Below are positions 28,774 to 40,584 of a DNA stretch of 64,000 bases, piece after piece. The translations under genes were made by a program, and so were the position numbers. The DNA is taken from the NCBI RefSeq assembly GCF_001424545.1, contig NZ_LMQL01000011.1, positions 286,593 through 350,592 on the forward strand, written 5' to 3'. This DNA comes from Ramlibacter sp. Leaf400. Lineage in GTDB: Bacteria; Pseudomonadota; Gammaproteobacteria; Burkholderiales; Burkholderiaceae_C. Numbering within the stretch: position 1 is the first letter of the stretch; every line of letters starts with the position of its first letter. Under the pieces are notes generated by a model. That model had not been told where the DNA came from, did no database searches, and saw only the letters and a program-made list of their open reading frames with translations.

Positions 28774-31047
28774 CTACTGCACGTTGCCCGTCACCGATGA
28801 ATTGGCTTTGATCGTGAACGTGCAGCTCTTCGCCTTGTTGCCGCCGCTGGAACAGCTGCCGGACCAGATCACGTCGCGATTGTTACTTGCGCGCAACGTG
28901 ACCACGGTGTTCACCGCGAAGCTCGCCGAGGCCGTCGTCCCGACCTTCGCATTGATTCCCGCCGGGCTCGACACCACACTCTCGCCACTGCGGCCCGTGG
29001 CCCGCACCGTCAGCGTCGCGCCGGCAGGAGCCGGGTTCACGGTCAGCGTTGCCGTTCGCGTGGCCCCGCCGTAAGACCCGGTGATCGTCGACGCGCTCGG
29101 CGCGGCGACCGTGCTCGTGGTGATGGTGACGGCCGCCGCCGTCGCTCCGGCCGGCACCGTGACGCTGCCGGGAATGACGGTCGCCGGCGAACTGGCGGCA
29201 AGCGTGACCGTCGCGCCGCCGGCCGGGGCAGCACCGGTCAACGTCACCGTCGCGACCGACGCGCTGCCGCCGGTCACGCTCGTCGGGCTGACGACCAGGC
29301 CGGAGAGCGCGGGCTGCGCCGGCGGCGGCGGCGCCGTCGTCGTCGGGGTGATGGTCAAGGTCCTCGCACGGCTCACCCCGTTGTAGGTCCCCGTCAACGT
29401 CGCAGTGGTACTGGTCGCCACCGCCGTGGTTGCAACGCTGAAGGTCGCCGTCGTGGCGCCCTCCGGCACTCTCACGCTGGCTGGTACGGTGGCCGCCGGC
29501 GAGTCGTCGGCAAGGGCGACGAGTGCCCCTCCCGCCGGCGCTGCCGCGGTCAGAGTCACGGTCCCGGCCGAGGACACGCCGCCCACCACGCTGCCCGGAT
29601 CGACCAGGAGCGACGAGAGCGCCGCCGCGGGAGAACCGCCAGCGCCGGCGTCGTATCGGGTCAGCGCGAAGACACTGTGGGAACGGCTGGGATCGAACGC
29701 CGAACCTGCGGCCACGATCTTGCCGTCGGCCTGGACCGCGAGCGCATACGCCTGGTTCTGGGACCCCAGGACGTTGGTGGTCACCTTGCCTCCGGCCCCG
29801 AAGTCCAGGTCGAGCCCGCCGTCGCTGTTGAATCGGGCCAGCGAAAATACGTCGAATCCGGTCGACCCATCGACGCCCCAGCTCACGGCGACGATCTTTC
29901 CGTCTTGCTGAAGAGCCGCTGCCAGGCGCCTGAGATAAGCGCTGGAAAAAACCAGCGTTGTCTTGCCGTCGCCGCTGAAGCTGTTGTCAAGGCTGCCGTC
30001 GGGGTTGTAGCGGGCCAGCGCATATTCGTCGATGCCGCCCACGACCGGATAGGCCATGCCTGCGGCCACGATCTTGTCGTCGCTCTGCAAGAGGAGTGCA
30101 TGGCCAAGGTCGTTCCGGCCGAAAAAGTCGGTCGTCACCTTGCCGCCGGTCCCGAAGCTCGCATCCAGGCTGCCGTCGGCGTTGTAGCGCGCCACCGCAA
30201 ATTGATTGTTGGCGCCCCCGGGGTAGGCGCTGCCGACCGCCACGATCTTGCCGTTCGCTTGCACCGCGACCGCCGTGGCCCCGTCATCGAAGCCGAAGAA
30301 ACTCGTGGTCACCTTGCCGCCTGTGCCGAAGCTGGCGTCCAGGCTGCCATCGACGTTGTACCGCGCCAGCGCGAAGCGCCTGCCGATCCCATCGTGGGCG
30401 CTCCCCGCCACCACGATCCGGCCGTCGGCCTGGAGCGCTACCGAGGTGGCTACGTTTTCCGTGCCGAAGAAATCGGTGCTCACGACGCCGGCCGTGCCGA
30501 AACCGCTGTCCGGGCTACCGTCGGGGTTGAAGCGAACCAGCGTGAAACGGGTGTAAAAGCTCGCTGCGTTCACGTTGGCAGAGCCCACTGCAACGATCTT
30601 GCCGTCGGGCTGCACCACGACGCCGTATGCGTAGTCCTGGCCGCCGGCGATATCCTTGGTCACCTTGCCATCGCCGCTGAAGCTGGTGTCCAGGCTGCCG
30701 TCGGTGTTGTAGCGGGCGAGTGCGAACTCGCTGCCACTGCCGGCGCCGCTTTGTTGAGAGCGCGAAGCGCTGCCCGCCGCGACGATCTTGCCATCGGGCT
30801 GCACCGCAATCGCATACACGGTCGCGCTGTCGTTGGCTTCGGTGAAGAAAGGCGTCGTCACCTTGCCGTCGCCGCCGAACGTGGAATCCAGGTCGCCCGC
30901 GGCAGCCCAGGCACTGCTCGCACAGATGAGAAAGAGGGTGCCCGTCGCCAGGAGCGCCATGGCGGCGCGATAAAGGGTGAGGATGGCGAGCACCATGACC
31001 TTCAACCAATGTGCAAGACCGTGGTTTGACAGGCTGAGGGATTCCAT
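28774..31047 (-). CDS. Secreted delta-60/DUF5122 propeller protein with Ig-like repeats
   Basis: 757 residues. A signal peptide ends near ASSAWA (about residue 48). Seven repeats of roughly 60 residues follow, each with a GSLDxSFGxxGKVTT element and a VQPDGKIVAxG element; this is the delta-60 (DUF5122) beta-propeller pattern. Two Ig-like repeats (DPGSVVGG..., SPTSVTGG...) and the 79-residue C-terminal module shared with the FG-GAP protein complete the chain. The start at 31047 (MESLSLSNHG) has GGAG 8 bases upstream; open sequence continues further upstream but looks non-coding. The role is unknown and export is likely. Confidence 0.85.
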   Translation of the reverse strand: MESLSLSNHGLAHWLKVMVLAILTLYRAAMALLATGTLFLICASSAWAAAGDLDSTFGGDGKVTTPFFTEANDSATVYAIAVQPDGKIVAAGSASRSQQSGAGSGSEFALARYNTDGSLDTSFSGDGKVTKDIAGGQDYAYGVVVQPDGKIVAVGSANVNAASFYTRFTLVRFNPDGSPDSGFGTAGVVSTDFFGTENVATSVALQADGRIVVAGSAHDGIGRRFALARYNVDGSLDASFGTGGKVTTSFFGFDDGATAVAVQANGKIVAVGSAYPGGANNQFAVARYNADGSLDASFGTGGKVTTDFFGRNDLGHALLLQSDDKIVAAGMAYPVVGGIDEYALARYNPDGSLDNSFSGDGKTTLVFSSAYLRRLAAALQQDGKIVAVSWGVDGSTGFDVFSLARFNSDGGLDLDFGAGGKVTTNVLGSQNQAYALAVQADGKIVAAGSAFDPSRSHSVFALTRYDAGAGGSPAAALSSLLVDPGSVVGGVSSAGTVTLTAAAPAGGALVALADDSPAATVPASVRVPEGATTATFSVATTAVATSTTATLTGTYNGVSRARTLTITPTTTAPPPPAQPALSGLVVSPTSVTGGSASVATVTLTGAAPAGGATVTLAASSPATVIPGSVTVPAGATAAAVTITTSTVAAPSASTITGSYGGATRTATLTVNPAPAGATLTVRATGRSGESVVSSPAGINAKVGTTASASFAVNTVVTLRASNNRDVIWSGSCSSGGNKAKSCTFTIKANSSVTGNVQ
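28777..29013 (-). other. Shared C-terminal module, copy 2
   Basis: It encodes the last 79 residues of the delta-60 protein, aligned without gaps to copy 1 with 48 identities by hand count. The N-terminal propellers of the two proteins are from different families, so the module is conserved independently of the rest. Confidence 0.75.
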
Positions 31048-31462
31048 CGTGTCGGCTCCAGGAATTGCACGCATGGTGCCATGGCTGCGCCATTGGCGGG
31101 GCGCAGCGGCGGCGATCTTGCGCGCGCGACGCCCGACAAGTTGGGTTCGCCATGCTTCGGGTCGGTGCGAATGTCCGCTTCCGTGAGCACCTTCCCATTC
31201 ATGACTTGCCCTCACGAACGCGTGCACGCCGTCTGGCCGGTTGCAAGTTCGCTTCCCGCTCCAGATCGCTTCAGCCGGCCCGCTCATCGACGAAAACTGC
31301 ACCCAAGACTGCGTCCAGCACTGAACGTCGACTAGTTCGCCAGCCCGGAAGCCGTCTAACGCGTGGATGTGCGTTGAACCTGACCAGGCGCGGGACGACG
31401 CAGGAAGTAGGCCCACCTTCGTTCGTCCGCTTGCCCATCCAGTTAAAATGCGCAGCTGAACC
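31048..31462. other. Gene-poor stretch between the delta-60 gene and tRNA-Gly
   Basis: These 415 bases hold no gene I can support. Short open frames exist on both strands without good codon pattern. The right end carries the tRNA promoter (TAAAAT at 31444-31449). With the repeats around it, it may be scar sequence from past insertion and deletion. Confidence 0.6.
31444..31449 (+). promoter_or_regulatory. -10 box of tRNA-Gly
   Basis: TAAAAT lies 13 bases before the mature 5' end. A weak -35 (TTCGTC) lies 16 bases further upstream. The same -10 and the AGCTGAACC leader occur in copy A. Confidence 0.6.
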
Positions 31463-31536
31463 GCGGGCGTCGTTCAATGGCAGGACCTGAGCTTCCCAAG
31501 CTCAAGACGTGGGTTCGATTCCCATCGCCCGCTCCA
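31463..31536 (+). tRNA. tRNA-Gly (anticodon CCC)
   Basis: A 74-base cloverleaf. Acceptor stem GCGGGCG (31463-31469) pairs with CGCCCGC (31526-31532), with a T discriminator and encoded CCA. D arm GTTC/GGAC, anticodon stem TGAGC/GCTCA around the loop TTCCCAA, anticodon CCC at 31495-31497, and a T arm with the GGTTCGATTCC core. It reads GGG codons. Its 5' half is duplicated twice to the left, in copies A and B. Confidence 0.97.
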
Positions 31537-31577
31537 GCCCCCAGCGAATCGCACGACGGTCCAAGCCGGCCGCACCG

Positions 31578-32282
31578 ATGTCGCAACCCTTCCCCAACAA
31601 GGCTTCCCCGATGTCGGCCCTGAACCGCCCCACGTTCTCGCCCCTGCTCGTGCTGGCCATGCTGGTCTTGGCGGTGGCCGTGTGGGTCTTCGCGCCGGCC
31701 GAGGCCATCCTGCACTGGACCGCCGAGCACGGCCCGATCGAGATGTCGACCGCGGTGCTGTTCGTCGTCGCCGCCGTGGTCGCGCTGGTCCGCTTCGCGT
31801 TCGACCGAACGACGCGCGGCAGCGCCCTCGCCCTGGCCCTGCTGCTGCTGGCGTGCGCGGCGCGCGAGCTGGACTGGCACATCGAGCTGACGGGCATGAG
31901 CATCCTGAAGTCGCGCTTCTACCTGGGCGACGCGCCGCTCGCGCACAAGCTGGGCGCACTGGCCGTGGTGGGGGTGCTGGCGGCCGCCGGGCTCTACCTG
32001 CTGCGGCGGCACGGCCGGCAGTTGCTGCAGGCTTTCCGTCGCTCCAGCGCGGCCGCCATCACCGCGGTGACGGCGGGGGCCGTGCTGGTGGGCACCAAGC
32101 TGCTGGACCGTTCGCTGGGCGTGCTGTCCGAGTCGTTCGGCGTGAGCAGCAGCCGATCGGTCTACGCGCTGCAGGCCGTCATCGAGGAGCCGCTCGAGCT
32201 CGGCCTGCCGGTGCTGGTGATCGTCGGCCTGCTGCAGGCCCGCTCGGGCGCCGAGGCGCAGGCCGCGGGCCGGCCGGCTTAG
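31578..32282 (+). CDS. Unknown polytopic membrane protein
   Basis: 234 residues from the ATG at 31578; a second ATG at 31611 (MSALNRPTFSPLL) is just as likely as the start, since neither has a strong ribosome site. Hydrophobic helices lie near residues 20-40, 52-70, 78-95, 132-150, 160-180 and 205-225. A conserved-looking ARELDWHIELTG and SVYALQAVIEEPLELG may be functional, but I do not recognise the family. It follows the tRNA by 41 bases and ends in a 4-base convergent overlap with the next gene. Confidence 0.7.
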   Translation: MSQPFPNKASPMSALNRPTFSPLLVLAMLVLAVAVWVFAPAEAILHWTAEHGPIEMSTAVLFVVAAVVALVRFAFDRTTRGSALALALLLLACAARELDWHIELTGMSILKSRFYLGDAPLAHKLGALAVVGVLAAAGLYLLRRHGRQLLQAFRRSSAAAITAVTAGAVLVGTKLLDRSLGVLSESFGVSSSRSVYALQAVIEEPLELGLPVLVIVGLLQARSGAEAQAAGRPA

Positions 32283-32644
32283 CGCGGGCTGGCGGCGTCG
32301 GGACCCTTCGCGGGCGGGCCGCCCATGGCCGAGGGATCGTCCGCTTCCATGCGCGAGGTGATCAGCTTGTCCAGGAACGGGGTGGACTTGCGCGCCATGC
32401 AGCCGTCGCCGCGCCGCGCGACCTGGGGAGAAGGCGCACCGGGCGAGACGCCGCACGCTTCGGCCGCCACCTCGGGCGGCACCATGATGCTCATGGGGAT
32501 CTTGGCTTCGTCCACCTTCAGCCGCTCGGCCATGTTGGACGACACCTCGGTCAGTTCGATGCTGACGAGGCCGGACGTCTGCGCGAACACCGGCGTGCTT
32601 GAGATCAAGGCGGCCGCAGCGGCCGCGAGTACTGCTCTGTTCAT
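32279..32644 (-). CDS. Small secreted protein of unknown function
   Basis: 121 residues with a signal peptide (MNRAVLAAAAAALISSTPVFAQ, about 1-22). The mature part has two cysteines (in EACGVS and DGCMAR), which could form a disulfide, and a Pro/Gly-rich tail. No domain is recognised. The start at 32644 is the only good ATG before the signal peptide. It ends with a 4-base overlap with the convergent membrane-protein gene. Confidence 0.75.
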   Translation of the reverse strand: MNRAVLAAAAAALISSTPVFAQTSGLVSIELTEVSSNMAERLKVDEAKIPMSIMVPPEVAAEACGVSPGAPSPQVARRGDGCMARKSTPFLDKLITSRMEADDPSAMGGPPAKGPDAASPR

Positions 32645-32762
32645 GGCATCTCCAAGGTGAGGCCCTGGGGCCGATCCGACCACCATACACGCCGCAGGAC
32701 GCACGGGCGACGACGGGGAACCACCCGTAACACATGCGCAAGCGGCGCCAAGGGCGGGGACA

Positions 32763-33395
32763 TCAGCCCGCGATGCGCGGGGCGGTCGAAGCGGGTTCGC
32801 CGGCCTTGATGCTGCCGTCGGGCCGCGTGTACGTGCCCACCAGCAGGCCGCCGGCCAGGCCGCGCTCCTGGATCGCCTTGAGCACCTCGCCGCGCGTGGG
32901 CTTGCCGCTGAACGGCTTGCCCTGGCCCAGCGCGAAAAGCTGGAAGGCGTAGCGGTGCTGCCCGTGCCCGCGCGGAGGGTCGGGCGGGATCCAGCCGGCC
33001 ATGAAGTAGGAGTTGCGGCCCGAGTGCACGTCGTCCTCGCCGGCGTGGCCCGGGCTCTTGAGCGCGCCTTCGTGCATCGAGCCGTCCTGCGGCGGCAGGT
33101 CGACCACGATGGCATGGACCAGCGGGTCGGACTTGGGGGCGTCGGCGTCCTCGACGATGAGCACCAGGCTGTGCGCGCCCGCGGGCACGCCGGTCCAGTC
33201 GATCGGCGGCGACAGGCCTTCGCCGTCGGCGGTGTAGCGCTCGGGGATGGGCGCATGGTCGGCAAAGGCCAGGCTGGTCACCTGGATCATGCCCAGCCCG
33301 GAGCGCATGCCGCAGGTGTTGAAGACGATCTTGTCCAGCCCGGCGCGAAGGTCGCGCAGCGCGTGGCCAAGGGCTTCGGGCAGTTTTTCCAGCAT
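32763..33395 (-). CDS. YbhB/YbcL family Raf-kinase-inhibitor-like protein
   Basis: 210 residues. From residue 45 the chain follows the PEBP/YbhB pattern: PIERYTADGEGLSPPIDW-like start (IPERYTADGEGLSPPIDWTG), LIVEDADAP with the conserved Asp-Pro pocket, HAIVVDLPP, and HRYAFQLFAL. These are small cytoplasmic or periplasmic proteins of uncertain role. The start at 33395 (MLEKLPEALG) has GGAG upstream; the extra 45 N-terminal residues before the domain are somewhat longer than in E. coli YbhB. It lies 83 bases downstream of dnaE2. Confidence 0.88.
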   Translation of the reverse strand: MLEKLPEALGHALRDLRAGLDKIVFNTCGMRSGLGMIQVTSLAFADHAPIPERYTADGEGLSPPIDWTGVPAGAHSLVLIVEDADAPKSDPLVHAIVVDLPPQDGSMHEGALKSPGHAGEDDVHSGRNSYFMAGWIPPDPPRGHGQHRYAFQLFALGQGKPFSGKPTRGEVLKAIQERGLAGGLLVGTYTRPDGSIKAGEPASTAPRIAG

Positions 33396-33478
33396 GGCAG
33401 GGCTCCAGGGCGACATCCTGCGCGAGGCCGCGAAAGGCGGATGTCGGACGCGGTCGCGTGGAAGGCTCGGCCGTGGTT

Positions 33479-36758
<3,280 letters not shown>

Positions 36759-36766
<8 letters not shown>

Positions 36767-38045
36767 ACAGGCCCTGCAGGTACCAGTCGAACTGGCCGGA
36801 GGCCGCGAGGTCCTGCGCCAGGTTGGGCGGTCGCTCGCGGTAGACCCACACCAGGCCGGCCTGCGGGCTGCGGGCGATGAAGTAGTCGCGCAGCGCCGGG
36901 CCCGATGCGTCCCACCACGAGGTTTCCACCCGGTACATGCGCGCCAGCCGGCGCAGCGGTCCGCCGAAGCACGGCGTCTCGCCCTTCATCTTCAGCTTCA
37001 CGGGCTGGGGCAGCAGCCACGTCGGATAGAGCGCGTCCGCATCGGCGCAGGCCGTGGCCTCATGGCCGCGTGCGGCCACCCAGGCCTGCTTGGATTCGGG
37101 GCGGTGGTCTTCCTGCGCCTGCGGCACCAGCACGCACTCCTCGCCCAGGCGCACCGACAGGCGCTCCACCAGCTGGTGCAGGCGCTCGCCTTCCACGCGG
37201 TCCTGCGGCAGCAGCGAGGTGGTGGCACCGGCCCAGGGCAGCGTCTCGATCGACCGCAGCCGCAGGTGGTTGGCCGGCGCCGCCAGCGAGGCCCGGTCCA
37301 GGTGTTCGCGCACCAGGCGGCGCAGGTGCGCCATCTCCTGGGTGGGCTGGGCGGTGCGAACCTGCAGCTGCTCCTTCGGCGGCAGCCGCACGCCGTTCAG
37401 GCGGCGCAGGTCCAGCGTCCATTCCAGTTCCAGCGCCAGCACGCCGCGGTTGCGGGCCTGCAGCCATTGCTGCAGGCGGCGCAGCAGGTGCTCGGCGGCG
37501 AGCATCAGGTCGGGGGCGGTGGTGGCCAGGCTGGCCAGTTCCACGTTCATGTCGAAGACCTCGGGCAGCACCTCCCAGGCGTACTGCTCGGGGCGCTCGC
37601 CGAAAGCGGCATCCAGCGCGGCAAGCAGCCCGGCGCCGAAGCGCCGCGACAGGCCGCCGCGCGGCAGCGCCCGCAGCTGGCCCCAGGTGCGGATGCCGGT
37701 GCGTTCGAGCAGCGCGACGTGCGGCAGCGCGGCGCTCAGCAGGTCCAGCGGAAGGCTTTCGGGCCAGGGCCTGGGCGCGGGCACGTCGCGCTGCTTGCAC
37801 CGCAGCAGCGCCAGCGCCACCAGCGACGTGGGGCCGACCGCCCAGGTGGCCGCGCCGAGGTCGTCCGGCGAGGACAGCAGCAGTTCCAGCAGGCCCCTGC
37901 GGCCGCCGAACAGACGCAGGCTGGACGAGGCTTCCAGCAGCAGCGTCTCCTCGACCCAGGCCACGCGGGGCGTGAAGCGCAGCGCCCACCAGCTCCAGGC
38001 CAGCCGTTCGTTTTCAAGATTCGGTGACAAGGCGATCCAGTACAT
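36759..38045 (-). CDS. imuB: ImuB, Y-family polymerase-like mutasome protein
   Basis: 428 residues. The N-terminal half has the Y-family fold (MYWIALSPN start, LEASSSLRLFGG, and GIRTWGQLRALPRGGLSRRFG as the helix-hairpin-helix), but the acidic residues that bind metal in active Y-family polymerases are not in their usual places, as known for ImuB. Its role in the family is to link ImuA and DnaE2 and to bind the beta clamp. It overlaps imuA by 32 bases and dnaE2 by 8 bases, so the three are translated in coupling. Confidence 0.93.
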
Positions 38046-38730
38046 GCGATCTCCTTTCGATGACGGGAACGGGCAGCTCCACGCTGCGCCGGCGAGAGTT
38101 CAGCAGGGCCTGCAGGCGGGCGGGGATGGCGGGCAGGTGCAGCGGCTGCTCCAGCGGCGGCCCCTTGCGCTTGACGATGCGCACCTGCAGGTCCTCCACC
38201 CCTTCCAGCAGTAGCCGCAGCGGCGACGGGCTGGCCTGGGCCAGCACCGGCAGGCCGCGCAGCACGAACAGCAGCTTGCGGTGCTGGCGCGCGGCAAGGT
38301 GCAGGCGGCGCAACTCCTGCGCGCGCGCCTGCGGCAGCCAGGCAACCAGTCCCACCACGTCGGCGCAGCGCAGCGCCTGCTCGCTCGCCCACAGGCGCGC
38401 CGCGGCCTTGTCGGTGCGGATCCACAGCAGCCTTTCGGCCGACAGGCCCTGCGCCGCCAGCGCGGGACCGAAGGGCGGATGCGGCGCGCCGACCAGCACG
38501 ACGGGCCCCGCCTTCTCCCCGGTGGCCTGCGCCAGCGCCGGCAGCACCAGCTGCCAGACATGGGCCTCGGGCCGGGCCTGGATCAGCTCGACCAGGCTCC
38601 CCACCGGCCAGCCGCCGCCGGGGAGCTGCTCGTCCAGCACCGGGTGGCCGCTGGCGAGCACGCTCTCCTCGTGCGCGAGGTCGGGCACGCGCCAGACGTG
38701 GGGGATGGCCAGGACCGCAGCGGACTGCAT
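38014..38730 (-). CDS. imuA: ImuA, RecA/SulA-like mutasome protein
   Basis: 238 residues of the RecA-like ImuA family. GHPVLDEQLPGGGWPVGSLVELI (around 28-50) is the degenerate P-loop region and LLWIRTD the following strand. It works with ImuB and DnaE2 in induced mutagenesis. It is the first gene of the group. A LexA box lies 35 bases upstream of its start and overlaps a TATAAAT -10 element on the minus strand. Confidence 0.92.
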   Translation of the reverse strand: MQSAAVLAIPHVWRVPDLAHEESVLASGHPVLDEQLPGGGWPVGSLVELIQARPEAHVWQLVLPALAQATGEKAGPVVLVGAPHPPFGPALAAQGLSAERLLWIRTDKAAARLWASEQALRCADVVGLVAWLPQARAQELRRLHLAARQHRKLLFVLRGLPVLAQASPSPLRLLLEGVEDLQVRIVKRKGPPLEQPLHLPAIPARLQALLNSRRRSVELPVPVIERRSHVLDRLVTES

Positions 38731-38764
38731 GGGTGGAAAAGCAGGGAATGGGAAGGGCAGAAAG

Positions 38765-38784
38765 TACTGTCAATTTATACAGTA
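38765..38784. promoter_or_regulatory. LexA (SOS) box
   Basis: TACTGTCAATTTATACAGTA: CTGT-N8-ACAG with flanking TA on both sides, nearly the E. coli consensus. On the minus strand TATAAAT inside the box is a good -10 for imuA, so LexA would block the promoter directly. Confidence 0.93.
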
Positions 38785-38853
38785 AAGTGCTGGCCTCGTC
38801 TGTGCGTTTTCGGCTGACTCGCCCACGCAGCCAGAGTTGGAAGGGCGATACTT

Positions 38854-38901
38854 TGTTTCTCATTCTTGACAAATATGTGTTTTTGACCAAAATGAGAAAC
38901 A
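38854..38901. promoter_or_regulatory. Candidate operator over the XRE start codon
   Basis: TGTTTCTCATT (38854-38864) and AATGAGAAACA (38891-38901) are perfect 11-base inverted arms, 26 bases apart. The right arm contains both candidate start codons of the XRE gene (38892, 38901). Between the arms are TTGACAAA and TTGACCAAA, a short direct repeat. This is the layout expected for an autoregulating antitoxin-like repressor. Confidence 0.6.
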
Positions 38902-39371
38902 TGCCATCCCTTCCTCCGCCGCTAGCCGCCGCCACTTCCGCGCAACTCGCGCGCATGGGCGAGCGGCTGCGGCAGCACCGCAAGGAGCAGCGGATCTCGG
39001 CCACGGCGGCGGCCGAGGCCGCGGGCCTGTCGCGCGTGACGCTGCACCGCATCGAACGAGGCGAACCCAGCGTGACGATCGGGGCCTGGGCCGCAGCCGC
39101 AGCCGCGCTGGGATTGCAAGTGAACCTCCTGGACCCGCACGCCCCCACTGCGGCAACCACCCTGCCCGACCGCATCCGCCTGGCCGACTACCCGCAGCTG
39201 AACAAACTCGCTTGGCAGTTGCAGGGCGTGGAGGAAGTCAGCCCGCAGGAAGCGTTGTCCCTTTACGAGAGCAACTGGCGGCACGTCAAGGCCGCCACGC
39301 TCGGCATGAAGGAGCTCGCTCTCGTCCATGCGCTGGCCACGGCCCTCGGCGGAGGGCGGCTGCTTGTCTAG
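38892..39371 (+). CDS. XRE-family regulator, antitoxin-like
   Basis: 159 residues (156 if the ATG at 38901 is used). A helix-turn-helix covers about residues 18-75 (LARMGERLRQHRKEQ, then SRVTLHRIERGEPSVTIGAW). The C-terminal part (LADYPQLNKLAWQLQG, EALSLYESNWRHV) resembles antitoxin-type regulators that in other genomes are coupled to AbiEii-type nucleotidyltransferase genes; that is family memory. Here the coupled gene is a DNA glycosylase: its start codon and ribosome site lie in the last codons of this gene. A palindrome over the start suggests autoregulation. The region is AT-rich compared with neighbours. Confidence 0.82.
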   Translation: MRNMPSLPPPLAAATSAQLARMGERLRQHRKEQRISATAAAEAAGLSRVTLHRIERGEPSVTIGAWAAAAAALGLQVNLLDPHAPTAATTLPDRIRLADYPQLNKLAWQLQGVEEVSPQEALSLYESNWRHVKAATLGMKELALVHALATALGGGRLLV

Positions 39372-39936
39372 GCACGCCACGCTGGCGCCCGCAGATTTCG
39401 CCGGCGACTCCCACGAGGTCGCACGCGCCCTGATCGGCGCCGTGCTGCTGGTCAATGGCGTGGGCGGGCGCATCGTGGAGACCGAGGCCTACGACCGCGA
39501 GGACCCGGCCTCGCACAGCTTCTCGGGGCCGACCGCGCGCAATGCCTCGATGTTCGGCCCGCCGGGGCGCGCCTACGTCTACCGCTCGTACGGCATCCAC
39601 TGGTGCCTGAACTTCGTCTGCCGCGAAGCCGGGCACGGCGCGGGGGTGCTGATCCGCGCGATCGAACCCACCGAAGGCCTGGCGTTGATGCGCGAGAGGC
39701 GCGGGCTGGAAGACCCGCGGCTGCTCTGCTCCGGTCCGGGCCGGGTGGGGGAAGCGCTGGGCATCACGCATGCGCTCAACGGCCACCGCCTGGACCGCAA
39801 GCCCTTCCAGGTGATCGCGCCGCCGCATGGGGTGGAGGTGGTCGCCGGGCCGCGCATCGGCATCAGCAAGGCGATGGACTTGCCTTGGCGCTTCGGCGAG
39901 GCCGGCTCGCGTTACCTCAGCCGTCGCTTCGGCTGA
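39364..39936 (+). CDS. DNA-3-methyladenine glycosylase (AAG/MPG family)
   Basis: 190 residues of the AAG fold. [18 protein letters not shown] carries the catalytic Glu (in VETEAY), [15 protein letters not shown] is the conserved base-pocket segment, and [11 protein letters not shown] the last signature. It removes alkylated or deaminated purines. The start is TTG at 39364 with GGAGG 8 bases upstream, inside the end of the XRE gene; an ATG at 39328 is in frame but would overlap more and lacks a ribosome site. It is coupled to the XRE regulator and divergent from the SOS mutasome genes. Confidence 0.92.
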   Translation: MSRHATLAPADFAGDSHEVARALIGAVLLVNGVGGRIVETEAYDREDPASHSFSGPTARNASMFGPPGRAYVYRSYGIHWCLNFVCREAGHGAGVLIRAIEPTEGLALMRERRGLEDPRLLCSGPGRVGEALGITHALNGHRLDRKPFQVIAPPHGVEVVAGPRIGISKAMDLPWRFGEAGSRYLSRRFG

Positions 39937-39949
39937 GTTCGTCTACCGT

Positions 39950-40510
39950 TCAGCGCGCGCGGTAGGGGCCGGGCTGGACTGCCGTCAGCGGCGGGTTGTG
40001 CATCTCGGTGATGACCGGGCTGTTGCGCTGACCCGCTCGGGCGGCGGGCCCCTGGGTCGCGGTGTTCGGGCGGGCCGGGCCGGCACCCATCATCCGGGTG
40101 TCGGGGCCGGCCGCGGCGGGCAGGCCCGATTCGGCCAGCACCACGCCGGGTTGCATGTTGTCGGGCCGGTCCGGGACCATGGCCACGCCGTCGGCGATGA
40201 CCGTGTGCTTGAGCCCGAGCTTCTCGGCGGTGGCGATGTCCATCAGCAGCGGCGAGCGGCCGGGCGTGGACGCCACGCGCATCTGGCGCTGGGGCGCGGC
40301 GGTCGGGCAGTCGGCGGTGTTGTCGAACACCAGGTGCCCGCCGGGGTACTTCTGCGGCAGGGTCTCGTGCAGCGGCCTGCTCATGTCCACCGGCGCCTCC
40401 AGCGCGTTATAGACCACCAGGTTGTTGCGGTCGTAGACCGTGAAGCAGGCCAGCGCGGGGCCGGCCGCCAGCGCCGCGAGGGCGGCCATCAGGGCTTTCT
40501 TGGAATGCAT
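39950..40510 (-). CDS. Secreted protein of unknown function
   Basis: 186 residues with a signal peptide ([21 protein letters not shown], about 1-21). The mature start [23 protein letters not shown] is a pattern that recurs in hypothetical exported proteins of this group. The middle is compact, and the last 60 residues are Ala/Gly/Pro-rich and probably unstructured. GGGAGGTGTC before the ATG is a good ribosome site. It is convergent with the glycosylase gene, and no function can be suggested. Confidence 0.78.
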   Translation of the reverse strand: MHSKKALMAALAALAAGPALACFTVYDRNNLVVYNALEAPVDMSRPLHETLPQKYPGGHLVFDNTADCPTAAPQRQMRVASTPGRSPLLMDIATAEKLGLKHTVIADGVAMVPDRPDNMQPGVVLAESGLPAAAGPDTRMMGAGPARPNTATQGPAARAGQRNSPVITEMHNPPLTAVQPGPYRAR

Positions 40511-40584
40511 GACACCTCCCGCACGCCGAACCGTCGGCATCGCTGGCCGGATGGTCGAGCCTCGACACGGCTGAGCAAGCCAGC

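Noticed and set aside
31002..31202. Minus-strand short frame that begins MNGKVLTEADIRT, like the start of a type I restriction R subunit
   Set aside because: The likeness is limited to about a dozen residues, and the rest is Arg/Pro/Ala-rich without a fold; it overlaps the start of the delta-60 gene. Too little to call a remnant.
25677..31536. Classical integrative element at the tRNA
   Set aside because: The copied part is the 5' end and promoter, not the 3' end, and no integrase, excisionase or transposase gene lies in the interval.
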